This document shows, in pieces, positions 24,457 to 37,328 of a DNA stretch of 64,000 nucleotides. Position numbers and translations under genes: made by a program. The notes under the pieces were generated by a model. The model was not told the DNA's origin and ran no database searches. It was given only the letters and a program-made list of their open reading frames with translations. The stretch lies in the NCBI GenBank assembly GCA_029216955.1, contig JANAVB010002199.1, positions 19,969,822-20,033,821 on the forward strand, written 5' to 3'. Numbering within the stretch: the stretch's first letter is position 1; each line of letters begins with the position of its first letter. The DNA is from Iris pallida. Its lineage: Eukaryota > Streptophyta > Magnoliopsida > Asparagales > Iridaceae.

Positions 24457-25302
24457 TAGGGGTGGCGATTTTGCCCTCATACCCTCTACCCTAGCCGGGT
24501 ACCCTGCACCCTCAGGTGCCCACGGGTACCCTCTACCCTTCGAGGGCAGGACCTACCCTTACCCTCTTAGAATTAGGGTAGGGTAAGGGTTTTATTCTGA
24601 TACCCTAGTGTAATTACCCGGGTACCCACCCTACCCGCCCTACCCTCTGCCCTGTAACCCTACCCTGAACCCTACCCTACCCTGAATCACTACCCTACCT
24701 ACTACCCGTTAACCCTAACCCTTTAAAAGCCTCGACCCTACCCTTCTCCCCACCCTGAACTGAACAGCTAGTGCAATTACCCTAGTGCAGTTACCCGGAT
24801 ACCTTGTAGTTTTTTGTAATTAGTACTTAGGATTAGGAGAACTACATGGTGCTTGATCCTAAGGAGTCAGGTCTAGTCCCCTCCTTGGGTATGTAGGCAG
24901 CCCAGGTTCTACTATATAACTGGGTTCAGCGCCTTTAGTAAAAAAAATATTCTCCTTATTATTTCTTGTTAAGTTGTTATGATTTTTGAATGCTGTCAAA
25001 ATCTGAAAAAAATGAAATGGAAAAAAAAAAATATTCCCCCCTGTTTAGTAGCAAAAAAATTGATTTTCAAAGTTAAAAAAATTAAATGGCAAGGGTAATA
25101 CCCTTACCCTCCCTACCCTGACCCTCAGCTACCCTGTGAGGGTAAAGGGTAAGGACGGATAATGGGTATTGGTTTTTTGGAAGAGGGCTACCCTACCCTA
25201 CCCTCATGACTCCCCTAGGGTATCAAAAAAAGGTCAATACCCTACCCTACCCTGCCCTCTTCCTGCCCTTACCCTACCCTACCCTACCCATCGCCAGCCC
25301 TA
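24457..25302. mobile_element. Non-autonomous hAT element (846 bp) inside LTR 1
   Basis: Terminal inverted repeats TAGGGGTGGCGAT and ATCGCCAGCCCTA are flanked by a perfect 8-bp duplication AGTGGGCC (24449-24456 and 25303-25310), the hallmark of hAT transposition. LTRs 2 and 3 carry the empty site with one copy of AGTGGGCC. The ends are built from CCCTA/TACCC words in long runs, giving large subterminal inverted repeats (for example around 24640-24760 and 25190-25290). No transposase is encoded. Confidence 0.93.
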
Positions 25303-26005
25303 AGTGGGCCTAGACCTTGAGACTTTGGTCCAGCAGGGCTTAGCTCCACCTGGCGAGACCTTACCTATTGCTTAGTTAGAGTAGGTCTTTTATACTGGAC
25401 TTTGTCTCCAGCTACTTTTGAGACTGTTATTATTATGGACTGTATTAGAGACTTGGACTTGTATATATTCTTGTGTTGGACTTGACAGGTTATTATTTTA
25501 TTATCGTCTTGTTGTCTTTATCTTTCAGTCTTTACTTTGTTATGTTAGAGTTGTGATTGAGTACTTATATATATATTCATTGCTTGTCCTCCGTTCGGAG
25601 TTGACCATATTCTCGACAGGTTTTGTTATATATATAAACTGTTGTCAGACTAGAAAATCTACAGCGTTCCACGTCGTTTTTACGGTGAGGGCTGGGCATT
25701 GTCGTATCACGTGCCCTTTTAGCGGGTGCGGGTCGTGACACGTTTTAGTGGTAGCCCACGCAGGTCCTGAAGTCGCAATTAGTGCGATGTCGTAGTGGCG
25801 CTCGACTTAGAGTGCTATTACGAGCCTGCGGCACGTATCTAGGATAGGATATAGGCTAAGAGTTCTCAATCACAGTAGGATCTTTTCTTGCTTATCTTGC
25901 TTACCATCTTTGATATTGATTTAATGTATTCTAGCTGTCCTCCTTTGATATAATCGTTCTTGTGTCATATTGATATCTTTCTTTCAATCTGTCTCCAGGA
26001 TAGTT

Positions 26006-27547
26006 ATGACTCACTCTCCTAGCGAGGAGCACGGGGAGACGGAGAGGTCTGCCACCTCTGGCGGACAGGCTCCGGTTACTTCCCCTGCAGTCGGTACGTC
26101 AGTTGGGATTCTCGGGGGTACTCCTCCAGCGCTCTCGATGACTGTCCCTGGGGTCATTGCGGGTACTCTTCCCGCAGTGCCCGGGGCTACGACGGGAGTT
26201 GTCGGTGGCGTTCTTCCTCCTCCTCCTCAGCAGGGGACTCCTCCGGTGACGATGGGAGCTATTCCTCAGTTGCCCTCTATGCCCACAGAGATGGGGCAGA
26301 TGCTCGCATTCTGTCAGCATGTGTTGGAGTCCCAGCGGGCCCAGCACGAGGCTCAGATGAGGCAGACCGAGGCCATGTGCCAGGGTATGGAGGATGCACA
26401 CAGGTTGGCTATGGCGGCTGTGGAGCGTGGGGCTCCGTAGAGGGAGGTTCAGCAGCAGCCAAAGGTCGGAGATATCCAGGCTTTCAAGAAGCTTGGTCCG
26501 AGGGATTTCAAGGGGACCGAGGGTATTATTTATGCTGATGACTGGCTCGAGGATATCGAGCGTCAGATGAGGGCCTCCCGCCTGGCAGACGACCTGAAGG
26601 TCAAGGCGGTTGGCTTGCAGTTGCTAGATGTTGCTCGGACATGGTTCCGGAACGACCCGGCTCTTGCGGGAGAGGGCCACACATGGGCTGAGTTTCGGGC
26701 CCTGTTCAGAGAGAAGTTCTTTTCCTCTACGGACAAGATCGGCCTAGTGCGGCAGTTTCAGAACCTGCAGCAGGACGGTATGACCGTGGAGGAGTATGCG
26801 GCGGAGTTCGGCCGGCTGAGCCGATACGCCGAGTACATGGTGAGTGACCCGGTGATCCGAGCGGAGCGCTTCCGGGAGGGATTGACATGGGATATCAAGA
26901 TTCTGATCCCTTCCTTCTATGCGACATATGCAGAGATTTATGCGGAGGCTCGGAAGGTAGAGAGGGAGTGGGGCTTGAAGCCGAAGAGGGATCGTGAGCT
27001 GTTCTCGGGGGCCAGTAGCAGCGCGGGGGCTGCTAAGCGCCCTCAGCTTCAGCATCAGACTTTCCAGCATCAGACCAGAGCACCGGTTCAGCAGGTGCAG
27101 CACACTCAGCCGAGGCAGGCTCAGCATGGGGCTCCTTGCCACTTCTGCAGGAGACCTGGTCACGTCTGGGAGGTTTGCCGGAAGAGGCTGGGTTTGTGCC
27201 TCTACTGCGGGGAGGCTGGACATCAGTTGAGAGATTGTCCTGCGAACCCTCGCAGGGTAGCCCGTGGAGCGGTAGCAGCTCAGGGAGCACAAGGTAGGCC
27301 ACCTATGGCACCGCATCACGCCCTCCACCAGCAGCGGGATATACCCCACCAGGACAGGGCTTTTGCGATGGCAGTTGAGGATCCTGCACGCATTGGACTA
27401 GGAGGTAGGGTCTTGCTCTTTCTTTTACATGTTTCTTTCCATCCATTGATTGCTGATTGCTTTCTTAGTACCTTTAGTTGCATATGTGATGATCATGCTA
27501 GATTAAATAGAAACCCCAATGAAGACTACAATAACACGATACTGTAG
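26006..27547 (+). pseudogene. Gypsy Gag, copy 1, interrupted by a nonsense codon
   Basis: It is near-identical to the intact Gag at 31801-33342. Codon 145 is TAG (26438-26440), where copy 2 has CAG (32233-32235), a C-to-T change. The rest of the frame, with the Gag capsid region and both zinc knuckles, is open. The likely start is ATG at 26006 (MTHSPSEEHG); upstream in-frame codons lack an ATG. Confidence 0.9.
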
Positions 27548-27700
27548 AGATTTAAAACCATGCATGTGTTCTGATTTCCTGGGTTACATGTTATATAACT
27601 TAGGATAAAATTTAGTAGACCTTGATTGTGGGGTGCTTGACCTAGAGAAGAGTATGACCGTTTGAATTTCGAGGACGAAATTTTTTAAGGAGGATAGATT

Positions 27701-28530
27701 TGTCACCCCCAGTTTTCAAATTAGGGGTATTTTCGTCATTTTTCAAGTTTTATAATTTTTAGGAATTTTATTTGATTTTATGTGATTTTTTAGGATTTAT
27801 TTGGGTTGGTTTGGATTTTATCCAATTCGGACTCAAATTGGAGAGCCGGGTAGCCTGGACCCTAGTGGGACCCACATACTAGCTGGACTTGGCCCACATA
27901 CCATCATAATTAGGTTAGAAATTATAAACCCTATTTCCATGGCTTAATTAGTCATTTTAGAGCTTAATTAGTATTTAGAAATTAGACCGAACCAACCCGA
28001 AACAAACCCGAACCAACCCGAACCAAGTCTATTGGGTTTGGGGGCTTATTGGATCACCACCCAAACCCAATAAGACCCCCCACATGGCCGGCCAAGTAGG
28101 TCTCTCCCCCCCTCTTTCCTTCACAACCAAGCAAACTCTCTCTCTCTCTCTAAAATTCCATTTCTTTCTTCAAGCTTCTTCTTCCTCCAAGCAAACTAAC
28201 CTAGGTATGTTTATAATTCCTATTTAATTCCCTTTTTCATTTATTTTCCTTCACCAATAATGTAGAGAAGAGGATTCTCTACACTTTGCCCTAGAATTTG
28301 TAGGTTTTTCTAGAAATCTAGGTTTTGGGATTTATTTGGGGTTTTATTAATTAGAGTGGTATGTATGTATGTATATATATGTGTGTGTGTTTAATTATAT
28401 GTATTGTGGTTGTGTAGAGAATGGTGGTGGTGGTATTGGTGTGTAGAGAGTGGTGGTGGTGGTGTATGAGTGAGAGTGTGCTTGTGTGGGTGTGTGAGAG
28501 AGTGTGAGAGAGTGTGTGTTTGTGTGTATG

Positions 28531-28580
<50 letters not shown>

Positions 28581-28892
28581 TGTATTTGTGAGTGTAGAGA
28601 AATGGAAGTGGTGGTGGTGTGTGTGAGAGTGTCATGAGATGGTGGTGAGAGTGGTGTAGAGAGTGGTGGTGGTGTTGTGTGAGAGAGTGGTAGTGTGTGT
28701 GTGTGTGTGTTTGTGAGTGTGTATGTATTTACATATATATATCTATATGTGTGTGTGTGTGTCTATGTATATGTATGTATATATGTGTGTGTATATATGT
28801 ATATATATAGATAGAGGGATGGATATTAGATTATGTATATGTATGTGTATGTAGATAGATATATAGATAGATAGATATATAGATAGATAGGA

Positions 28893-28931
<39 letters not shown>

Positions 28932-29077
28932 AAGAGGAAGAAGGAGTACTAGAAGGAGGAGTATTAGAAGGAGAAGGAGATGAAGCCACAACAGTGGCAG
29001 CAGCATGGAGGGCTGCAGGAGCAGCAGCTCCAGCTGCTACTGTAGCAGCAGCACTGGCAGCAGCTGCTGCCAGTGAT

Positions 29078-29116
<39 letters not shown>

Positions 29117-31535
29117 ATTCAGCCATGTATACCCCCCTTATACCCCCATTACATATATGTATGTATATATATATAAAATGTATATATATAATATATGTAT
29201 AGTTAGGTAATTAGAGAGTTAGATGAGAAGAGGAAGAAAAGAATAGGAGAAGAAAGCTAGAAGAAGTTTAGGAAGAATTAGAAGAAGATAGAAGTTGAGG
29301 AAATTAGAAGAAGTAAGGAAGAGAAGAATGGGAAATTTGAAGGAAAGAATAAGAGTAGGAAAGAAGGAGAGAAAAGAGATTAGGAATTAGAAAGGGAAGA
29401 AAGAGAAGGAAATTAGGAGGAGAAGATAAGAAGAAGGAGAATTAGAATAGGAAGTGAAGAGAAGTAGAAAATATAGGAAATAGAAATGGAGGAGAGCGAG
29501 TTAGAGGGTGAAACGGAGCCCGGAGTATCGGAACGCGACGAAACTTGGCGTGGAGTTAGAATATATGAACTAGATTTTGCGGGTAGGCTCCCGAGTGGAA
29601 ATCGGGGTCGTAGGGCGCCGGTATCGCGCCGTACCATTGCGTATCTTGAAATATTCAAGATATCGGCAATGGACCGTAACATGGACTAGACGTCCACTTT
29701 ACCTAGGTATTTTGGTAGGTAATATATCTATAGGCTAGTACCTTACTACCCTGGGGAGATCGGGTCAAAATATCAAGCGTAGGTAGGCTAACTAGATAAT
29801 CGCCGAAGGTAGAATTTTATCCTTTTTAAGGATAAAATAGGTAATTGGCCTATGGCCAAGATATGAGTATCGAAGTCCAAGATGGACTTGGATATGGGTT
29901 GTAGAGGTTGGTAATGGGTAGAAATAGTCGCCTAGACCTAGTCTTGACCCCGGTTGACCACGGTTGACTTTTTAGACCAAAAGTCAACTATGGGTCAACA
30001 CTTTGCCCAATTTAGTTCCAAATTCCTTTAGACTTGGGCAGTTGACCGAAAGTCAACTATTAGTCACCATTGACCTAGGATTGACCTAGGGTTGACCAGG
30101 GTTGACCAGAGTTGACCAGTTGACCAAAAGTCAACTGTAAGTCAACCGTTGACTCAAATCGATCTAGATTAATTTCGTTTGACTTGCATTGACCCAGTAT
30201 GACCTAGCTAGACCTAAAATGACTTAGATTAACCTCGTACAGTCTAGTTTGACGTGTCTTGACCTGGAATGACTTAATAGGATTTAAATTGTCTTGACTT
30301 TATTTCCTAAGCATAGTATTGATACGTCTTGTTCTCTATAGGTCCTCGAGACGCTGCATTTGCTCCAGTAGACATATCATACCATATTACAGGCGAGTAC
30401 ATTCTCTGACACTTTTCCAATGTATAATAATTGTTATGATTTATGTAATTAGTGTGTATATGCTTGTTCTCGACACATTGGTCACACGGATTGGTATTCA
30501 TGGATTCCGACATGAGATTTTATTCCTCGTTATCTTGGTATATCTTGTGCAAGCCCCCTTGTAGTTCTTGTGCAGTATATGGACACCGATTCTCGAGGAG
30601 ACTTGCTCCCTTCTCGTAGAATCCCGTGTCGTAACGTGTCTTGCTTGGATCCACTCTACCAGTCGGGGACGGAGGAGTACTAGTGTAGATGTGTGGTCAT
30701 TATCCACCTTGTTACTCTTGTAGACCTTGTGAGTGTTAATCATACACTTCACGTATGATTAACCAGGCCAGTAGACCTTGTGCAAGACCCAAGCCGGCCA
30801 CATGTTGTAGCTAGTATTCACACACCTAGATATATGATTCTTGATTTCTTGTACATGCCATGATCAGTTTACTTGCCTTGTTCTAGCTCTAGTTTTACAG
30901 CTTACCTTGCCATGATACTCACATGTACATTCCATAATTTTCTTGTATATACTCTCTATTTACAGTCTTATAGCTTTTGTCATATCTTGTGAATTGTTGT
31001 TAGTAGATTGTACTCGTTCCATCCTGACAGGATATGTTGAAAATATTACAGATGCAGATGAGGGAGATTACTGTACCTACTACGATCCGGATGACGTAGT
31101 GGGCCTAGACCTTGAGACTTTGGTCCAGCAGGGCTTAGCTCCGCCTGGCGAGACCTTACCTATTGCTTAGTTAGAGTAGGTCTTTTATACTGGACTTTGT
31201 CTCCAGCTACTTTTGAGACTGTTATTATTATGGACTGTATTAGAGACTTGGACTTGTATATATTCTTGTGTTGGACTTGACAGGTTATTATTTTATTATC
31301 GTCTTGTTGTCTTTATCTTTCAGTCTTTATTTTGTTATCTTAGAGTTGTGATTGAGTACTTATATATATATTCATTGCTTGTCCTCCGTTCGGAGTTGAC
31401 TATATTCTCGACAGGTTTTGTTATATATATAAACTGTTGTCAGACTAGAAAATCTACAGCGTTCCACGTCGTTTTTACGGTGAGGGCTGGGCGTTGTCGC
31501 GTCACGTGCCCTTTTAGCGGATGCGGGTCGTGACA
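27701..31535 (+). repeat. Gypsy LTR 2
   Basis: 3,835 bp, from TGTCACCCCC to GGTCGTGACA. It keeps the empty hAT site at 31098-31105 and a 34-residue poly-C tract near 29082-29116. It lies between the two internal regions, so it serves as the 3' LTR of one unit and the 5' LTR of the next. Confidence 0.92.
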
Positions 31536-31800
31536 CGTTTTAGTGGTGGCCCACGCAGGTCCTGAAGTCGCAATTAGTGCGATGTCGTAGTGGCGCTCGA
31601 CTTAGAGTGCTATTACGAGCCTGCGGTACGTATCTAGGATAGGATATAGGCTAAGAGTTCTCAATCACAGTAGGATCTTTTCTTGCTTATCTTGCTTACC
31701 ATCTTTGATATTGATTAAATGCATTCTAGCTGTCCTCCTTTGATATAATCTTTCTTGTGCCATATTGATATCTTCCTTTCAATCTGTCTCCAGGATAGTT

Positions 31801-33342
31801 ATGACTCACTCTCCTGGCGAGGAGCACGGGGAGACGGAGAGGTCTGCCACCTCTGGCGGACAGGCTCCGGTTACTTCCCCTGCAGTCGGTACGTCAGTTA
31901 GGATTCTCGGGGGTACTCCTCCAGGGCTCTCGATGACTGTCCCTGGGGTCATTGCGGGTACTCTTCCCGCAGTGCCCGGGGCTACGACGGGAGTTGTCGG
32001 TGGCGTTCTTCCTCCTCCTCCTCAGCAGGGGACTCCTCCGGTGACGATGGGAGCTATTCCTCAGTTGCCCTCTATGCCCACAGAGATGGGGCAGATGCTC
32101 GCATTCTGTCAGCATGTGTTGGAGTCCCAGCGGGCCCAGCACGAGGCTCAGATGAGGCAGACCGAGGCCATGTGCCAGGGCATGGAGGATGCACACAGGT
32201 TGGCTATGGCGGCTGTGGAGTGTGGGGCTCCGCAGAGGGAGGTTCAGCAGCAGCCAAAGGTCGGAGATATCCAGGCTTTCAAGAAGCTTGGTCCGAGGGA
32301 TTTCAAGGGGACCGAGGGCATTATTTATGCTGATGACTGGCTCGAGGATATCGAGCGTCAGATGGGGGCCTCCCGCCTGGCAGACGACCTGAAGGTCAAG
32401 GCGGTTGGCTTGCAGTTGCTAGATGTTGCTCGAACATGGTTCCGGAATGACCCGGCTCTTGCGGGAGAGGGCCACACATGGGCTGAGTTTTGGGCCCTGT
32501 TCAGAGAGAAGTTCTTTTCCTCTACGGACAAGATCGGCCTAGTGCGGCAGTTTCAGAACCTGCAGCAGGACGGTATGACCGTGGAGGAGTATGCGGCGGA
32601 GTTCGGCCGGCTGAGCCGATACGCCGAGTACATGGTGAGTGACCCGGTGATCCGAGCGGAGCGCTTCCGGGAGGGATTGACATGGGATATCAAGATCCTG
32701 ATCCCTTCCTTCTATGCGACATATGCAGAGATTTATGCGGAGGCTCGGAAGGTAGAGAGGGAGTGGGGCTTGAAGCCGAAGAGGGATCGTGAGCTGTTCT
32801 CGGGGGCCAGTAGCAGCGCGGGGGCTGCTAAGCGCCCTCAGCTTCAGCATCAGACTTTCCAGCATCAGACCAGAGCACCGGTTCAGCAGGTGCAGCACAC
32901 TCAGTCGAGGCAGGCTCAGCATGGGGCTCCTTGCCACTTCTGCAGGAGACCTGGTCACGTCTGGGAGGTTTGCCGGAAGAGGCTGGGTTTGTGCCTCTAC
33001 TGCGGGGAGGCTGGACATCAGTTGAGAGATTGTCCTGCGAACCCTCGCAGGGTAGCCCGTGGAGCGGTAGCAGCTCAGGGAGCACAAGGTAGGCCACCTA
33101 TGGCACCGCATCACGCCCTCCACCAGCAGCGGGATATACCCCGCCAGGACAGGGCTTTTGCGATGGCAGTTGAGGATCCTGTACGCATTGGACTAGGAGG
33201 TAGGGTCTTGCTCTTTCTTTTACCTGTTTCTTTCCATCCATTGATTGCTGATTGCTTTCTTAGTACCTTTAGTTGCATATGTGATGATCATGCTAGATTA
33301 AATAGAAACCCCAATGAAGACTGCAATAACACGATACTGTAG
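31801..33342 (+). CDS. Gypsy Gag protein, copy 2, intact (513 aa)
   Basis: Gag assembles the virus-like particle of a Ty3/gypsy retrotransposon. The frame is open from ATG 31801. The N-terminus is low-complexity, rich in Gly/Pro/Thr (about 1-90), then a Gln/Met-rich helix. The retrotransposon Gag domain runs from DDWLEDIERQM through ARTWFRND, FREKFFSS and VEEYAAEFGRLSRY to KVEREWG (about 175-325). Two adjacent zinc knuckles follow: CHFCRRPGHVWEVC (about 378) and CLYCGEAGHQLRDC (about 397). The last 50 residues (after about RIGLGGRV) do not resemble Gag-Pol and probably reflect the junction of the deletion that removed pol. Since the frame is intact and the LTR sets are near-identical, loss of pol did not come from recent decay; this is a gag-only family. 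Confidence 0.9.
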   Translation: MTHSPGEEHGETERSATSGGQAPVTSPAVGTSVRILGGTPPGLSMTVPGVIAGTLPAVPGATTGVVGGVLPPPPQQGTPPVTMGAIPQLPSMPTEMGQMLAFCQHVLESQRAQHEAQMRQTEAMCQGMEDAHRLAMAAVECGAPQREVQQQPKVGDIQAFKKLGPRDFKGTEGIIYADDWLEDIERQMGASRLADDLKVKAVGLQLLDVARTWFRNDPALAGEGHTWAEFWALFREKFFSSTDKIGLVRQFQNLQQDGMTVEEYAAEFGRLSRYAEYMVSDPVIRAERFREGLTWDIKILIPSFYATYAEIYAEARKVEREWGLKPKRDRELFSGASSSAGAAKRPQLQHQTFQHQTRAPVQQVQHTQSRQAQHGAPCHFCRRPGHVWEVCRKRLGLCLYCGEAGHQLRDCPANPRRVARGAVAAQGAQGRPPMAPHHALHQQRDIPRQDRAFAMAVEDPVRIGLGGRVLLFLLPVSFHPLIADCFLSTFSCICDDHARLNRNPNEDCNNTIL

Positions 33343-33495
33343 AGATTTAAAACTATGCATGTGTTCTGATTTCCTGGGTTACATGTTATATAACTTAGGA
33401 TAAAATTTAGTAGACCTTGATTGTGGTGTGCTTGACCTAGAGAAGAGTATGACCGTTTGAATTTCGAGGACGAAATTTTTTAAGGAGGGTAGATT

Positions 33496-34318
33496 TGTCA
33501 CCCCCAGTTTTCAAATTCGAGGTATTTTTGTCATTTTTCAAGTTTTATAATTTTTAGGAATTTTATTTGATTTTATGTGATTTTTTGGGATTTATTTGGG
33601 TTGGTTTGGATTTTATCCAATTCGGACTCAAATTGGAGAGCCGGGTAGCCTGGACCCTAGTGGGACCCACATACTAGCTGGACTTGGCCCACATACCATC
33701 ATAATTAGGTTAGAAATTATAAACCCTATTTCCATGGCTTAATTAGTCATTTTAGAGCTTAATTAGTATTTAGAAATTAGACCGAACCAACCCGAAACAA
33801 ACCCAAACCAACCCGAACCAAGTCTATTGGGTTTGGGGGCTTATTGGATCACCACCCAAACCCAATAAGACCCCCCACATGGCCGGCCAAGTAGGTCTCT
33901 CCCCCCCTCTTTCCTTCACAACCAAGCAAACTCTCTCTCTCTCTCTAAAATTCCATTTCTTTCTTCAAGCTTCTTCTTCCTCCAAGCAAACTAACCTAGG
34001 TATGTTTATAATTCCTATTTAATTCCCTTTTTCATTTATTTTCCTTCACCAATAATGTAGAGAAGAGGATTCTCTACACTTTGCCCTAGAATTTGTAGGT
34101 TTTTCTAGAAATCTAGGTTTTGGGATTTATTTGGGGTTTTATTAATTAGAGTGGTATGTATGTATGTATATATATGTGTGTGTGTTTAATTATATGTATT
34201 GTGGTTGTGTAGAGAATGGTGGTGGTGGTATTGGTGTGTAGAGAGTGGTGGTGGTGGTGGTGTATGAGTGAGAGTGTGCTTGTGTGGGTGTGTGAGAGAG
34301 TGTGAGAGAGTGTGTGTT

Positions 34319-34373
<55 letters not shown>

Positions 34374-34710
34374 TAATATGTATTTGTGAGTGTAGAGAAA
34401 TGGAAGTGGTGGTGGTGTGTGTGAGAGTGTCATGAGATGGTGGTGAGAGTGGTGTAGAGAGTGGTGGTGGTGTTGTGTGAGAGAGTGGTAGTGTGTGTGT
34501 GTGTGTCTATGTATATGTATGTATATATGTGTGTGTATATATGTATATATAGATAGAGGGATGGATATTAGATTATGTATATGTATGTGTATGTAGATAG
34601 ATATATAGATAGATAGATATATAGATAGATAGGAGGATATATATATATATATATATTTTTTTTTATATATAGATATATAGATAGATAGGAGGATATATAG
34701 ATAGATAGGA

Positions 34711-34754
<44 letters not shown>

Positions 34755-37328
34755 GAAGAGGAAGAAGGAGTACTAGAAGGAGGAGTATTAGAAGGAGAAG
34801 GAGATGAAGCCACAACAGTGGCAGCAGCATGGAGGGCTGCAGGAGCAGCAGCTCCAGCTGCTACTGTAGCAGCAGCACTGGCAGCAGCTGCTGCCAGTGA
34901 TTCCCCCCCCCCCCCCCCATTCAGCCATGTATACCCCCCTTATACCCCCATTACATATATGTATGTATATATATATAAAATGTATATATATAATATATGT
35001 ATAGTTAGGTAATTAGAGAGTTAGATGAGAAGAGGAAGAAAAGAATAGGAGAAGAAAGCTAGAAGAAGTTTAGGAAGAATTAGAAGAAGATAGAAGTTGA
35101 GGAAATTAGAAGAAGTAAGGAAGAGAAGAATGGGAAATTAGAAGGAAAGAATAAGAGTAGGAAAGAAGGAGAGAAAAGAGATTAGGAATTAGAAAGGGAA
35201 GAAAGAGAAGGAAATTAGGAGGAGAAGATAAGAAGAAGGAGAATTAGAATAGGAAGTGAAGAGAAGTAGAAAATATAGGAAATAGAAATGGAGGAGAGCG
35301 AGTTAGAGGGTGAAACGGAGCCCGGAGTATCGGAACGCGACGAAACTTGGCGTGGAGTTAGAATATATGAACTAGATTTTGCGGGTAGGCTCCCGAGTGG
35401 AAATTGGGGTCGTAGGGCGCCGGTATCGCGCCGTACCATTGCGTATCTTGAAATATTCAAGATATCGGCAATGGGCCGTAACATGGACTAGACGTCCACT
35501 TTACCTAGGTATTTTGGTAGGTAATATATCTATAGGCTAGTACCTTACTACCCTGGGGAGATCGGGTCAAAATATCAAGCGTAGGTAGGCTAACTAGATA
35601 ATCGCCGAAGGTAGAATTTTATCCTTTTTAAGGATAAAATAGGTAATTGGTCTATGGCTAAGATATGAGTATCGAAGTCCAAGATGGACTTGGATATGGG
35701 TTGTAGAGGTTGGTAATGGGTAGAAATAGTCGCCTAGACCTAGTCTTGACCCCGGTTGACTTTTTAGACCAAAAGTCAACTATGGGTCAACACTTTGCCC
35801 AATTTAGTTCCAAATTCCTTTAGACTTGGGCAGTTGACCGAAAGTCAACTATTAGTCACCATTGACCTAGGATTGACCTAGGATTGACCTAGGGTTGACC
35901 AGGGTTGACCAGTTGACCAAAAGTCAACTGTAAGTCAACCGTTGACTCAAATCGATCTAGATTAATTCCGTTTGACTTGCATTGACCCAGTATGACCTAG
36001 CTAGACCTAAAATGACTTAGATTAACCTCGTACAGTCTAGTTTGACGTGTCTTGACCTAGAATGACTTAATAGGATTTAAATTGTCTTGACTTTATTTCC
36101 TATGCATAGTATTGATACGTCTTGTTCTCTATAGGTCCTCGAGACGCTGCATTTGCTCCAGTAGACATATCATACCATATTACAGGTGAGTACATTCTCT
36201 GACACTTTTCCAATTTATAATGATTGTTATGATTCATGTAATTAGTGTGGATATGCTTGTTCTCGACACATTGGTCACACGGATTGGTATTCATAGATCC
36301 CGACATGAGATATTATTCCTCGTTATCTTGGTATATCTTGTGCAAGCCCCCTTGTAGTTCTTGTGCAGTATATGGACACCGATTCTCGAGGAGACTTGCT
36401 CCCTTCTCGTAGAATTCCGTGTCGTAACGTGTCTTGCTTGGATCCACTCTACCAGTCGGGGACGGGGGAGTACTAGTGTAGATGTGTGGTCATTATCCAC
36501 CTTGTTACTCTTGTAGACCTTGTAAGTGTTAATCATACACTTCACGTATGATTAACCAGGCCAGTAGACCTTGTGCAAGACCCAAGCCGGCCACATGTTG
36601 TAGCTAGTATTCACACACCTAGATATATGATTCTTGATTTCTTGTACATGCCATGATCAGTTTACTTGCCTTGTTCTAGCTCTAGTTTTACAGCTTACCT
36701 TGCCATGATACTCACATGTACATTCCATGATTTTCTTGTATATACTCTCTATTTACAGTCTTATAGCTTTTGTCATATCTTGTGAACTGTTGTTAGTAGA
36801 TTGTACTCGTTCCATCCTGACAGGATATGTTGAAAATATTACAGATGCAGATGAGGGAGATTACTGTACCTACTACGGTCCGGATGACGTAGTGGGCCTA
36901 GACCTTGAGACTTTGGTCCAGCAGGGCTTAGCTCCGTCTGGCGAGACCTTACCTATTGCTTAGTTAGAGTAGGTCTTTTATACTGAACTTTGTCTCCAGC
37001 TACTTTTGAGACTGTTATTATTATGGACTGTATTAGAGACTTGGACTTGTATATATTCTTGTGTTGGACTTGACAGGTTATTATTTTATTATCGTCTTGT
37101 TGTCTTTATCTTTCAGTCTTTATTTTGTTATCTTAGAGTTGTGATTGAGTACTTATATATATATTCATTGCTTGTCCTCCGTTCGGAGTTGACCATATTC
37201 TCGACAGGTTTTGTTATATATATAAACTGTTGTCAGACTAGAAAATCTACAGTGTTCCACGCCGTTTTTACGGTGAGGGCTGGGCGTTGTCGCGTCACGT
37301 GCCCTTTTAGCGGGTGCGGGTCGTGACA
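33496..37328 (+). repeat. Gypsy LTR 3
   Basis: 3,833 bp, ending CGTGACA against the right-hand CAATG target duplication. It has a rearranged (TA)n segment near 34640-34750 and a shorter poly-C tract (about 16). The empty hAT site is intact at 36890-36897. Confidence 0.92.

Larger units (their letters stand above)
21066..25740 (+). repeat. Gypsy LTR 1 (with hAT insertion)
   Basis: 4,675 bp, or about 3,821 bp without the hAT element and its extra TSD. From the start it contains a CCGAACC-rich block; TG, GGT and TA microsatellites (21720-22320); a GCAGCAGCT block; a poly-C tract (22446-22466); a purine-rich stretch; a conserved GC-richer block (22836-23040); and the TTGAC/GTCAA cluster. It is nearly identical to LTRs 2 and 3 apart from microsatellite lengths. 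Confidence 0.92.
21066..37328 (+). mobile_element. Three-LTR tandem of a non-autonomous gag-only Ty3/gypsy element (TR-GAG type)
   Basis: The structure is LTR1 (21066-25740), internal 1 (25741-27700), LTR2 (27701-31535), internal 2 (31536-33495) and LTR3 (33496-37328). All LTRs run TGTCACC...CGTGACA. The only target duplication is CAATG at 21061-21065 and 37329-37333, so the whole array behaves as a single insertion that later gained one LTR-plus-internal unit. Each internal region is 1,960 bp and encodes only Gag. A polypurine tract (TTTTTTAAGGAGG) precedes LTR2 and LTR3, after a CGAGGACGAAA motif typical of plant chromoviruses. Protease, reverse transcriptase, RNase H and integrase are missing, so it needed another element's proteins. 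I could not match a standard tRNA primer site after LTR1. Confidence 0.93.

Noticed and set aside
24457..25302. Interstitial telomere from CCCTA repeats
   Set aside because: The words are TACCC/CCCTA rather than the plant CCCTAAA repeat, and the block has hAT ends and an 8-bp target duplication.
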